A stretch of 64,000 nt of DNA from contig NC_057921.1 in assembly GCF_018873765.1 (NCBI RefSeq), forward strand, positions 66,205,557 to 66,269,556, read 5' to 3'. A model generated the notes under the pieces. The model worked only from the letters and a program-made list of their open reading frames with translations, was not told the DNA's origin and made no database searches. Below are positions 53,338-64,000 of this stretch, one piece after another. The position numbers and the translations under genes were made by a program. Each line of letters opens with the position of its first letter. Positions within the stretch are counted from its first letter, which is position 1. Origin of the DNA: Telopea speciosissima. Its lineage: Eukaryota; Streptophyta; Magnoliopsida; Proteales; Proteaceae.

Positions 53338-56300
53338 CTCATTAATGCGAGATCTTATATGTGGGCTGGGCTTCCACCTCCCAGTCAACAATCTAGACCA
53401 TACAGTATACCCTGTATCAGACTTAACTGTGGGAATCACATCAAGAAGCCTTCTTAATAGGTCTATCTTAGTTTAGAAATATTAAAGACTGACCAATTAG
53501 AAGAAAAGATGAAAATAAAGTGAAAGAAAAAGAAGAAAAAGTGGTTTTTAGTCGCCTTAAAGGGTAACACAAAGAATCCTAGGACTGTGAAACTTAACAA
53601 TTCAGAGGGTGTTGCCTGCCCATGTGGTGGCAAATGTAACTGTCCAGACAGATAATACTCGGACTGTATGAATGGGATACGGACTAAAAGACCTGCCCTT
53701 CTGGCCACAGATCATTGTGCCTACATAAGCTTCTTTAAAGGATTATTTTTTGGAGAACTCAACTTCCTTAAAGGATTAAATGAATAGTTTGAGAGGACAT
53801 TCATGACTAACTTCAGCAAATAGAAATTTCTTGCTAACAAGTTGAACCAGTGCAGCAGAACCCAAAAGTTGAAGCAGTGTTTCTATCTGCAAAAATCAAG
53901 TTCAAGTCATTAAAGTTAATCGACATCAACAAAGTATTCAAGTCCAAGCAGTGAGAAAATTTCGCAGCCAAACCTCTGTAAATGCCAATAAACCTAAGCC
54001 AGTTGCCGCTGCAATCCCAAAGGTAACGGGCAAAGCATCAGAACTATCCTGCAATTGATCTATCTTCATTAGCATTAGGAAATGCACATTAATTATAACA
54101 AAAAAAAAAAATCCCACAAAGACCCTAGAAATCCAACAGTGCTACTTTTTAAAAAAAATAGATGATCTACAATTACAAGAAACAAACACCGCTGAACAGT
54201 TATGATACTTACATCAAGTTGAAGTTCATTACCTTCTCTTTTATCCAGACAAAAGGTTGATGATACATCAAACAGAGAAATATGTGAAGTGTTTTTTTGG
54301 GGGGTCTACCTATCTAAAAATGCCCCATGGGACTTTAACTACAGCTACTAGAGAATTAAGGGGAGAGGGGGGGGTGCCTTAAGGTACAAGGTGAAGACAG
54401 GAGGGTTGAACCTTTGACCACCTGAGAACCTGCACCAACCAACTGCGCTAGCAGTTGTCTTCAGAAATATGTGAAGTTTGTCAGATGCTAATGCTCCTGA
54501 TTCTCAAGAAAGGAAGAAAGGAATTATTAACCCCCCAACACCCTCCCAAAAAAAAAAGGGAGAGAGAGAGAGAGAAGCAATACGTCATGGCTAAATTGAT
54601 GATGGCTAGTGGGTTCCATTCAAAGAAAAGGAGGAAGCATCTATTTGTTCTGACGAGGTGATCAGTTTGATCGAGTTGAGAAACAACAGCGGATGCTTTC
54701 AAGTTGCAGTTCAGAACCACTTTGGAATCTCTTTGTCTCTTTGTTCTAGAGACAAAGAGATCGACAAGTCAAATTAGCATTAAGATTTTCACCAAAACCT
54801 TGTAAACTTAGAGAGATTCTAACACTTAAAATCAATGAAAATGTAGAGACACTTACTCCAAGTGTATCACTTATTGCCTCTGTCAAGTTGCCAAAATCAA
54901 GGCTCAGAGTTCTCTTCGGTGGTATCCAAGGTAGTCCACTATTCTGCAACACTGACTTCATGTTAAAGATTTTCAATACCAAAAACATTGAATCAGAAGA
55001 GAAAAGTAAAAAGAAGGCAAAAATATAAGCAGGATTAGAATGAAAAGAAGGACCATCCATCCTCGGGTTCCTTCTGCACCATCTTTAATTGCATAAGCAG
55101 ATTTGAAACCATTTGCAGTGACCAATTCGGCAACCAATTCAGAACTCCCATCAAACCTGGTTTTAATCACAGTTCCAGCAGAGTTATAACTGAAAGCTAG
55201 ATTTTTGAGAAGTAGAGAAGAAATTAACTTTAAAGGTAAATACTTATATGATCTAATATAAAAATAGTAACAGTAGATACAAGTAAAAATCACGTAGCCA
55301 GACTTTATTTTAAGGAATAAATTCAGTGTTGTTGATTTCCTCACAAAACTATAGATGCATTGATCTAAGGTTTCATGAAGAGGTCATATTAAATGGAAGA
55401 TCAGCTACTCAAATGTGCAAACCACAGAATCCAACTATGTCATAAACAGGACTGTTCTAATCACTGTTCTGAGACTAGGGATTGCCTTGCCCCACTGGGT
55501 TTGGAGGTTTGTTGACTGGATCAAATCACTCGACCTAGGACCGTGGCCCCCAATGAACCTGGCCAGGCTTCATAAAGCTGCTTGTCACAATCCATATGAT
55601 AGCAGAGTATTCCACACCATGGTTCTCAAGCCTTGAAAACATTACCAAACGTTTAAAGGATCATGACTCATGAGTATTATAGGAGTTCCTCCATAGATCT
55701 CCTGAGAAGGAAGAGATACTGGTCCCATGGCTACCCCCTACGTGGGAACATAACTGACAAGTTTCACAAATTCATAATTTATCACCAACTCAATACAAAA
55801 CAATAATAATCCATATTGCCTACATTACATTGAGGATACACCGAATTCCCCTTGTCAGTTATGCGCTCTAGTATGCATCATGAACTTAGTTGAGATACCG
55901 TGCCAACATGATATAGATCTGTATATATTTCACATATGTGCTTAGCTTCCTGCAGTGATTTGGTGGGGAAATGACAAGGACACACTTAAGTACTGAATGG
56001 AGTGATGCATAGGAGAAACTAATGAGACAATGGTGGTTGGTCCTTTCTAGAGTTCCCAAGTACATGCCTTGGTTTTGGGTTTTCATACATTATGTTCTTG
56101 TTCGTAGAGACCCAATAGTAGTCATTGCATAGTTGGAAAACTCTTATCAACAAATGGGTATATGCGTAGATGAGAACTAGATGACTATTGAAGCAAAATA
56201 TCAATTAAGCTCGATACTGTTAAACCCCAGAACAGAGTGGTTATAAACTAGAGTATACCATAAAGCTTAGGAAGCCCAACAACTGAAATCAGCTACACTT

Positions 56301-57114
56301 TTCAGATTCACAATTAGGCTATCGGTTTCTTTAGAACTCTAAAAGAACAAAAGCTTGCCAGAGAGTGAGAGTGGAATCTCTCCGATACAAGGTATAGACA
56401 TAATATATATAAAAAATTGTAATAAAAGATAGAAAAACAATTACAGGGTTTTAGAATTTACTTGTCTAGAATAAACAATGTAGTATTCTCTGGTCCTTTG
56501 AACTTCAAGCTCAGCTTCTTCAAGAACCCCAGCTTGTCTTGACCATTATATGCAATCGACACGGGTTTCTTCTTCAATCCCCGGATATCTGGGCTGCCGA
56601 CTTTCCGAAATTCTACTGGCGACCTTATATCAAGCAATTGAGCTTCAACATCCTCAGCCAATTTGCCATAAGCATTCTTTGCAGATTCAACACCCCAAGG
56701 TTTGGGTTTCTTCAGAACCTGAGATAAAACTAGTGGAAGAGCTAAAATGGTGGCTCCACCAGCTATAATTGCTGGGTTCTGTACTGCAAAACTAACAACA
56801 CCGTCAACTAGCGTAGCCACATCAAAATCAGAACCATCTCTTGATGTAGATGTTCCCGTAGATTGCCCCAGAGCCTCTTCATATGTGAGAGCTCTTGCAA
56901 GTCCACTGCTAAAAACAGAAGACAGAACCACTAGGCTCCCACTGAAATTTCTTGACAGAACTTCAGAAAAATTTGATGGGGAACAACCCAAATTAACAGA
57001 TTTTGAGAATTTGGCTGTCGAACTTGGAGGAAGAGATAAAATCTTCCCTGGTTCTGTCCTTCTATCAGAAAGAACTGAAACTGGAGTCAGATATGATGCA
57101 TTCAGGGCCTCCAT
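51957..57114 (-). CDS. TROL: TROL, thylakoid rhodanese-like protein (FNR anchor); 8 exons
   Basis: Thylakoid/inner-envelope protein that tethers ferredoxin-NADP reductase near photosystem I and so steers electrons between NADPH formation and other sinks. Exons 5' to 3': 57114-56462, 55156-55054, 54943-54857, 54048-53974, 53886-53812, 53167-53087, 52399-52187, 52004-51957; GT-AG introns, 444 codons plus stop. Visible: Ser-rich transit region (1 to about 75), first membrane helix near 110-136 ([20 protein letters not shown]), rhodanese-like domain about 140-255, second hydrophobic region in exons 4-5 ([30 protein letters not shown]), Pro/Ala/Val-rich linker, and a C-terminal FNR-binding motif [15 protein letters not shown]. 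The rhodanese active-site loop reads DKFDGSSE with no Cys, as in other TROL proteins. The exon 2 donor (GTCCTT) is weak beyond GT. Confidence 0.95.
54291..54462 (-). mobile_element. tRNA-derived SINE in TROL intron 3
   Basis: The minus strand starts near GACAACTGC and shows a polymerase III box A TAGCGCAGTTGG (54439-54450) and a box B-like GGTTCAACCC (54403-54412). It ends in a short A-rich/C-rich tail next to poly-T on the plus strand. A perfect 15-bp target duplication AGAAATATGTGAAGT flanks it (54276-54290 and 54463-54477). 172 bp, in the same orientation as TROL and different from the Au-type SINE. Confidence 0.85.
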
Positions 57115-57691
57115 GGCATAATTCTATACCACAAGATAAGTGATCCAGGCTCTCAAGATATTGACAGAAAAGCTTCCATTCCTATGAGAATTGAAGGTCT
57201 TGAAATTCGTTGTTTCCTCTAATTTTTCTTGCAAGGTTGGAGGATGGAAAGCTTTGCTTCAGGGATGGTTGGGACATTTGGATAGAGGCTTGGAGTACGA
57301 ACAGGAGCTGACATGGAATTGGAAATGGGTATATGGCCAATAGAAGGATTACACGTTGCACATGAGGATGAGAACATTGTTGATCCCATGGCAATATGGG
57401 ATTCAAGCAGGATGGATTCTTCGCGTTTCGTCAGAATGTGTGGCTCAGAAATATACACTTTTTTTGAAGAGAAAGAAAGATGATGCAATAGTGAAACTTC
57501 TAGAACCCAACCATTATGCGTTAACAAGGATTTTGTTGATGAATAATAATTAGTATTTATTAGGAACACTCTTGAAGGAAACAAGTTTATCACGTAGATT
57601 TAACCTCTCTATGTATAATTATACACTAATACTTATCTGCTAATTACTATTTTAAGATGTTGTTAACAATTATAGGGAAAATGATTTCCTG

Positions 57692-57830
57692 AGGGAGCGT
57701 TGCGATTGTGCCCACACACATGGGGGCAAAATGACCACCCTACCCCCATGAAATGTGAAATGACCCCAACTTGATGCTTCCACATGCACTATCATTGGTC
57801 CCGTGTGAGGGGCGGCGCTCCCCCACATGA
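57692..57830. repeat. GGGAGCG-ended dispersed repeat
   Basis: Left GAGGGAGCGTTGCG and right end reverse-complementing to GGGGGAGCGCCGCCCC. The interior phrase 'gggggcaaaatgaccacc' recurs in several hairpin repeats of this window. Confidence 0.5.
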
Positions 57831-57866
57831 AACACTTTCCCATAATTATATTAATGGTTTTATTTA

Positions 57867-58080
57867 GGATAAATTACATGTCTTCCCCTGATTTTCAAAC
57901 GAAACTCAAATCACCCCTTCTCTTAGACCCCAATATGATAAATTAGTTCCTACCGTTAGTTTTATGTTGTTAAGTGATGATGTCAGCCAATTAAATAAAT
58001 TTAAGTCCCTAACTATCCTTGATCAGTGTTGATTTACGATTTCACCCTTGAAACTACAAACCACAAAATCAGTCATCTTC
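57867..58080 (+). repeat. Partial copy of the long-TIR MITE at 24196
   Basis: GGATAAATTACATGTCTTCC, 'ttttcaaacgaaactcaaat', 'ttagaccccaatatgat' and 'ttaagtgatgatgtcagcca' follow the same order as at 24196-24360. The right-hand inverted end is not found nearby. Confidence 0.6.
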
Positions 58081-59950
58081 CTCATATGACCAGCAACCTA
58101 CTGCCACTGGTCCTTGCATTTTTCCCCCCTCTTCTTGCATCATCTTCCTATAGCCCACACACCCTTTCCCTTTCTTCTTCTTCTTCCTCCCGCAACCCTA
58201 TCAACGCACCCTTTCCCTTTTCCTTCAATCATGGTGAATTAGAATCCATTCACCGAGGCGGTTTCAGCTGCGGGCAAGGGGTGTCCAAAGGTATTTTGTA
58301 AAACATACTAAAACCTAGAAGGGATTTGTGAACCCTAAGATGGTGGGAATCCATTCACCAGTCATAAAAGATTGGGATTTGGGAAGGATTTGTGAGAATA
58401 GTTGCAGAGTAGCCAAGTTGTACTTTGTGTACTTGAGAGGAAACTATAAGTGGGCCTAGGGACTAGGGTTGATAAGGATCATTGGGCTGTAACCAAGCGG
58501 GGTTGGTTTAACTGAAACTAAGCGTATAAATTGGGATCCTAAGTCTAAGCCCAATCCTGACCGGAGGCATGGTAACCATTAAATACAGTCTGGGTTTGGA
58601 TCTGACTCATATGGATGCAAATCTGAAGGCCAAGCCATGCCAACTGTCCATCCACCTGTCCAGTCATCCAGGTCTCCTCGACTAGGGGTGTCAAAAGTTG
58701 GCCCAAATTCATAGACCTGAATTGATCAGTTGAAGCCTAAGACCAGTCCAATTGATTACTAAATGTGTCAAGCTCAAGCACCAACTGATTAATAGTTGAG
58801 GATAATACTTTCACTTTTGTAATACTTGTTTCCACCCCAGAAGACAAAGGGTTTGATGTTGAGGCGAAAAGAGACATCCTCATCATGGTGTCCAAGTGGA
58901 GGTCGATATGGAGAGCTTTGCTAATGACCTTGTGGCACCAGGTGAGAATGAAGATGCCCATGTCGGTGTTGTCGATGCAGATGATGAGATTGGTGGTTCC
59001 GTAGCTTATGGGTCAAGGATGTAATTGTTCAAAACATGAGAGTGTTTGTAATTAGACCAAAATACAGGGGAGGGCCATTTAATTATCTTCAAATTACTTT
59101 GTGAGGTAACAAGTTAGTACAGTTAAAGTGTCCTGAAATTTTTAAGACGTTTAAATGTTGGGTAAAAGGAAATTTTGCTGCCACACTTGTAGTAGGAATG
59201 TTCCTGCTACAAGTCTAGTAGCCAAGAAAATGAGATCTTAAAGGGTATTTTAGAAAATATCAAAATGTAAAAAGGTATTTATGAACCTAAAGGGAAAGTG
59301 AATTATTCCATTTCCTTGGCTGTCAGCCTCCTTGTAGCAGAAACATGTATAGCAGCAATTTTATATTTTTTCAAAAGAATGGTATCCAATTGTGTAGCCT
59401 GGATGGTGGACACAAAAAGCATCCCAAACACCTAAAATTACCACCTTACCCTTATATAAAAGTGATAATATCTAATTTGTATAGTTTTCGTTTAATATTC
59501 GAGAATTTCACAATGATTAGTTTTCTTTTGTCATAGAGATTAGTGATGTGATTTTGTGATTGGATTTTATAATCGTAACTTCCATATATCTCTCTTTATG
59601 ATCTTGTGTAACAGAAAATAACCTATTATTTCCATTTGTCCTCTCTAGAAGAAACAAAAAAACAGTACAAACTAAGCTCAATTAAAACTACACCCCAAGC
59701 CCTTTTACATTTTTTCTTCTTAATTAGTTGCTCGCTTCGTGTTTCCTACTAATGGAGATTCGGCCGGTAAATCAATCGAAGATGATTTTCAAATTCACCG
59801 GTCACAGCCACCAAAAAAGAAGACAGTGCATGCGGGCCCACGTTATTCTTCCTTGGACAAAGGCAAGTAATAGCGCATATCTCTTATCTGTGTGCCTCTG
59901 TCTCCATTGGTGCTTTCCTGGTAGCTAGGGGAGCAGAGAAAATAGTACTC

Positions 59951-61938
59951 TTAGACCTTTCCATTTTTGGTAATATTGATTGCAGGTTGGGGAAGAGTTT
60001 TGACTTCCACTCCATTGGTTTCTATGTCCATCTTGCTTGCTTCTGCTATGATTCCTTTCTTACGGTACATGCAGTAAAGTATCAACTGGAAGAGACCCAA
60101 TGGGCTTCCAATGAGGTTCGGACACTGCTCACCATCAGAAAAACAGCAACAATTAATGTCAAATAATTTGGTATAAAAATGTTAAAACTCATCAGTTGTT
60201 GGAGATGTTGAGGGTTATAGAGTCATTCGACTCTTCTACTTTCGCCTGCCTAGTACTGTCGTGCGCCCCAACATACAATTTCGGTGGAAAGTATCGCCTT
60301 ACCCCCCTCGAGCAAGGTGCTTGGGCAGGGGTAAGATGGTACATTCTACCTTGCTTGTGTATAGCACGCGCACAACAATAGGGGCAGGCGGAAGTACGTA
60401 GAGGAGTCGAATTGTAGTTTTGTATCGATTTGTTCAGGTCCTTGGTATCTTCATATATTTGAGGAGTTGTCTCCACTTAATGCCTAAGGAAATAAAGAAA
60501 ATGTACGAAATAGTTGGTATATATACAGACCGCAAGGAAAAGATCATGACTTAGTAGACCATATGCCATCCAGAGTGAGCTAGCCAGGAATGAGAAGAGG
60601 GATAAGGAGAACGGCATGAATTCCACACTCTTCGTCTTTATCACTTGCTTCTGTAAATGACAATAACACAAATGCCTTTTGGTGAATTGAAAGCTTACAA
60701 AATCTCATAAAATAAAGTACAAAATATGTAAGTTAGTTTTAAAGAGAGAGTGACAAGGTCCTTATAAGGGACCTGGCTTTCCTCCCGCCCATGATGGGGA
60801 GCTGGAGGATCCAACCCAGCAAAAACAGGGTGGTTTGATCATTTCACAGGCCCCCTCCCGCCACCCGAATTGCCTTATAAGCTACCGTACTTAAGTGTGA
60901 TGAAACTAAATGAGAGAGAGAGAGAAGGAAATGAGCACTAACCACAGCAACCAGTGGAGAGCCGTACATGGCAACAGAGGCCACAAGTCCAACACTCCCA
61001 ACAAACACCTTGCGCTGACGATGGCTATGTAATGCAAATGTTGATACTAATGCGGTGATGCAAATTCCCGTTATCACAGGTACCGCTACCAAAGCAACCA
61101 CCTTCTGCACTCTCTCACGTCCATTACATCCATTAACAATCATTCTCTTCCCATATTATAGTTTCCCACTTAGAGTTACACACAAGTGTGGGACCTGGCT
61201 CTCCTCAAGCCACGGGAGCTGCAGGATCAACCCAGCCAAACCAGTGGGGATCTTTATCCCCTCCAGTTTTCTGTCTGATCCAGTTCCCCGTGCTCTTTAA
61301 CAAGGGGGACACAATGATCACCCTATCCTTACCCGAACACTCTGTTCAAGTGGGGTCTACCCCCCTTATTAGAAGCACTGGCCGGAACTGGGCCAAGAAG
61401 ATCCAAATGCATGACCCGAACCAACAAAAAAAAAAAAAAAAAAAATTTTACTTGCCTTGCCCTTTGCGGAAGCAAACCAAAAGTATATGAGTATAAAGGT
61501 GGACTCCATAAGAACTCCAAGGCCATTAATGGTGACAAGTGGGAAATTTTCCCACTTGTAGCTTACCACAGGCAAACCATACCATGTGTATAGGAAACAG
61601 TTGAACAAAGCAACAATGTAAGGTATACATGAGTACTCCTCAGTGCTTCTCTTCCTTATCACCCTTCTGAAAGTTAATCTGTTGAAACAAAGAACAGAAA
61701 GCTTATAATAACCTCATTAAATTTACAGTAGTAGCAAATGGTCTTTCTTTGAATGTAAGAAAGGAATTACATGGGTGCTGCAAATAGAAGCAAAGAAGTC
61801 GCATTTCCTGCAACAAGTACCATGGATGAATGTTCAGTAAGACACATTACTAAAATGGTCAGAGATGTAAGGAAATAAAGAAAACCAGAAGGCAAAAGTA
61901 CCCATTATTCCAACAGCCAAGCGCAAGGCAACTCCCAT
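59951..61938 (-). CDS. SWEET3: SWEET3-like bidirectional sugar transporter (MtN3/saliva family), 250 aa; 6 exons
   Basis: Seven-helix sugar uniporter, plasma or internal membrane; group I of the plant SWEET family (SWEET1-3), closest by eye to SWEET3. Exons: 61938-61902, 61807-61771, 61678-61456, 61104-60943, 60650-60531, 60124-59951; the frame stays open for 250 codons. The two MtN3 repeats (about 10-95 and 130-215) carry the conserved prolines at 24, 44, 149 and 166 and pore-facing Asn at 76 (TING) and 196 (CPNLIG). Other family motifs: [40 protein letters not shown]. Intron 3 starts with GC (AAG|GCAAGT), which is the only way seen to keep the family frame. The exon 5 donor (GTCTGT) is weak. 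Introns 3, 4 and 5 each hold a repeat or hairpin element. Confidence 0.92.
60225..60412. repeat. Palindromic MITE in SWEET intron 5
   Basis: Left arm ATTCGACTCTTCTACT, 'ttcgcctgcc' pairs with right arm 'gggcaggcggaagtacgtag', 'aggagtcgaat'. Interior 'gggcaggggtaagatggtac' resembles other hairpin repeats here. 188 bp. Confidence 0.65.
60766..60895. repeat. GGGACCTGGCT repeat in SWEET intron 4
   Basis: 'gggacctggctttcctcc' and 'gctggaggatccaacccagc' recur as 'gggacctggctctcctc' and 'gctgcaggatcaacccagc' at 61190-61240 in intron 3. The two ends contain inverted 'ccttataag' words. Confidence 0.5.
61190..61396. repeat. GGGACCTGGCT repeat plus palindromic MITE in SWEET intron 3
   Basis: The left half matches the intron 4 repeat. 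The right half (61273-61396) is a hairpin of the GTCCGGCCCAGTTCC family: GTCTGATCCAGTTCCCCGTG pairs with 'cactggccggaactgggcc'. A long A run follows at about 61422-61444. Confidence 0.6.
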
Positions 61939-62089
61939 GGTTTTGCTCCCTTAGTGAATGAGACGAGGAGAGAGGATCTAACTAGTGATGTTCCAGTTGA
62001 TCTGTTGGACAACCGTTGAAGGGATGCATATAAATAATGCAAATGAGAGAGAGAGAGAGGGTTAACTTGTGGAAGGAAATCATTTGGTT

Positions 62090-62310
62090 TAATAACAATC
62101 TATAGCCGATGTGAGATTATTTTTACTTGCAGGCCTTTTCTGGGCTCTGTCTTCCTGGGTGGAGTAGGACCCATCATCGATAGAGGCCCAACTGATACCA
62201 TATTAAGCTTCCATCTTAAAACCAATTGATTCAAAGTGGGATGGCCTTTTTGTGGCTCTTATACTTGATAGTCAGAACACCCACAGCTGATGTGGGATTA
62301 TTAACTCAAC
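62090..62310 (-). repeat. Possible copia LTR fragment
   Basis: Repeated 'cgatgtgagattat' and 'ctgatgtgggattattaact' with 'ctgataccatattaagcttcc' and 'aaccaattgattcaaagtgg' between them. This phrase set is familiar from plant copia LTR and primer-site junctions. No paired LTR or target duplication found. Confidence 0.3.
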
Positions 62311-63210
62311 ATTAATAAAAAAAAAGACAAAACAAGATAGAAGAGGGAGACACAAAACATAAGGAATTCCTTACTGTTTTTGTTCTTTGGTTAGTGGAAC
62401 ATGTCACATAGCTTGTGAAGACTTCCACTAATCCTATCCACTTGTGATACATCTCTTAGCCGAATAGTGCAATTCTTCTTTTTATTCTCTTTCTTATAAA
62501 TGACTGTGACACTTGGAGTCAAGAGTAGAATCATTTTCCATCTTGGGAATCAAAATATGCTTCCAACACACTCTAAAATGCTATTTTGTGGTTTAAAATT
62601 AACTAAAACATCAAAAAACTAAAAGGAAGAGGAACTCTTTCTTGTGCTGTTGGGTTTTCCCATATTCACAAAATTATGTATTTATCTGTTCCCAGCATTT
62701 AGGGTTTCTGATGCCTTATCTAACTCTAATTATTGTGACTTGTAAGATAGAAATAATAGATAATATAATTAATATGATACTGTGATGGTGATGGTCCAAG
62801 TGGATTGCAATTTGCAAAACCCTTCTCTCTCAATATATATATATGGATATTTTGGTGGATTAGGGAAAGTCTCCAACCAGTCTTAAGTCTACTATTCTAC
62901 TATAGAGTATAAAGAAACATCTCTTCCCACACTTACACAAACAGAGTAAAATTAGATGAAAAGATGAAGTAGTATATATATTACAATATCACAATGGACG
63001 GCTTGGGAAAATTATCTCCTCCAGTTCTTGTTTACTGTTTCTCTACCTTTATGATGTGTAAGATTGGCTAGAATTTGTCTCATTGGAACAGATTCTGGGC
63101 ACATTTATGATTGATCAGGTAGGGTCAGACCAGTCTAACCCGCAAGTCTTTTGATTGGTATTGGTCAAGAACACAGTAAGTGTATTTGGGTATATGCGGA
63201 AGGAATTTTT

Positions 63211-63383
63211 CTCCTCTCAGGTTCCATGTCCGGTCAGGTTCATAAGTTTCTCTCATAGGGAGGGCGGAAATGACGACCTCACCCCACCCGGGCAGTGTGT
63301 TCGGGCAGGGGGTGAAGTCGTCATTTTCGCCCTCCCTATGAAAGGAACCTACAAACCTGGCCGGGCAGGAAACCTGAGAGGAG
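63211..63383. repeat. Near-perfect palindromic MITE, 173 bp
   Basis: CTCCTCTCAGGTTCCATGTC at the left mirrors 'cctgagaggag' at the right, and the pairing continues through 'catagggagggcggaaatga' against 'tcattttcgccctccctatg' to a short central loop with 'gggcagtgtgttcgggcag'. Nearly every position pairs. Confidence 0.8.
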
Positions 63384-64000
63384 TTAGATTCGTGGGAAGA
63401 TACTGTCAGGGATAAATATGTTACATGAGAAGAGATTTTTAAGGATAGATGATTAGTGTGTCACATATGAAGGCAAAAGTTTTTCTGCATAGTTAGATTT
63501 TGGTCATCTAGCTGTGCACCACAGAAGGATGATTTGTTAATTTCCATTGTTTCATAGATTAGACAGATTTTAGATTGATCATATATTCCTGTTTTTTTTG
63601 TTAATGGAATGATCATATATTCCTTCTTGTATTGATACTTTGTTTTATATTCGATAGATTATAAATTTGATTAACCATTTTGTTTTTAAAATTTGAATTT
63701 AATTGGTTTTCATAGCTTTACATTGCTCATGGCCCAATCTATCAAACCTAAGTTTAATATTATAGTAGGAGATCCTTGCATGGTTCTATTCTAATCCACA
63801 AAATAAATATACCTAATGGTAGATATTAGGGCTGTTTAGGGGTGCGGGATGGAGCATCATATAGGAGGGGTAGAGAGGTCATTTCAAAGGAGAAAGGGGA
63901 CATAGAAACAAAGGGTGCAAGCTTAAGGTAAACCGACAGTGTACCCAGTCTTTTCCTATAAATATTATTAAAATGTTAAAATACCCTAAAAAGCTGCCAC

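Larger units (their letters stand above)
57115..59950. other. Intergenic region between TROL and the SWEET gene
   Basis: Contains the TROL promoter/leader, a GGGAGCG-type repeat (57692-57830), a partial long-TIR MITE (57867 to about 58080), and an end-like GGGGTGTCAAAAGTTGG at 58683. A 56-codon minus-strand frame starting at 57389 in the TROL leader has no recognisable family. No gene is claimed. Confidence 0.5.
61939..64000. other. Intergenic region upstream of the SWEET gene
   Basis: Contains the SWEET promoter side with a GA run (62045-62060), a copia-LTR-like fragment (about 62090-62310) and a long palindrome (63211-63383). No gene recognised to the window end. Confidence 0.5.

Noticed and set aside
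57219..57593. Minus-strand frame upstream of TROL
   Set aside because: It overlaps the probable TROL leader/promoter, shows no domain, and TROL orthologs start at 57114. A short upstream frame in the leader cannot be excluded.

Overview
This window reads as nuclear DNA from a flowering plant. Its genes are split by GT-AG introns, two encode chloroplast-targeted proteins with N-terminal transit-like regions, and the space between and inside genes holds plant-type copia and LINE retrotransposons, tRNA-derived SINEs and many small inverted-repeat elements. The sequence alone does not fix the species. The proteins look eudicot-like, but an early-diverging angiosperm is possible. No bacterial, organellar or CRISPR-type content was seen.

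Layout, left to right. 1-2257 is intergenic repeat-rich DNA. 2258-21011 (minus) is a complete 17-exon FTSH11 gene (ATP-dependent zinc metalloprotease, 808 aa). Its introns contain a copia deletion derivative with target-site duplications (3761-5485), a 1.4-kb foldback element (14296-15692) and an Au-type SINE (17093-17245). 21012-24195 is intergenic with hairpin and dispersed repeats. 24196-24569 is a long-TIR MITE. About 24665-29813 (minus) is a broken LINE. 32135-37198 (plus) is a complete 5-exon polygalacturonase-like GH28 gene (447 aa). 38421-39173 (minus) is a single-exon gene for a secreted His-rich protein (250 aa), tail-to-tail with the GH28 gene. 39174-44631 is intergenic repeat DNA. 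44632-49896 (minus) is a full-length, apparently young copia element with a 1486-codon uninterrupted gag-pol frame, an altered reverse-transcriptase active site and a 44-bp deletion in its 5' LTR. 51957-57114 (minus) is a complete 8-exon TROL gene (thylakoid rhodanese-like FNR anchor, 444 aa). 59951-61938 (minus) is a complete 6-exon SWEET3-like sugar transporter (250 aa) with one probable GC-AG intron. 61939-64000 is intergenic, with a near-perfect 173-bp palindrome.

The genes are not a pathway cluster. FTSH11 and TROL both act in plastid membranes (protease quality control; tethering of ferredoxin-NADP reductase). The GH28 enzyme and the His-rich protein are predicted to be exported to the cell wall or apoplast, and the SWEET is a membrane sugar facilitator. 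Adjacency here is ordinary plant gene order. I found no convincing new multi-gene system. The most interesting observations concern mobile DNA: the copia copy that keeps an intact frame but has lost key functional features, the foldback that would form a long hairpin inside the FTSH11 pre-mRNA, and hairpin-forming MITEs in three successive SWEET introns. All exon models were spliced by eye from frame, splice signals and family knowledge, without transcripts or searches.
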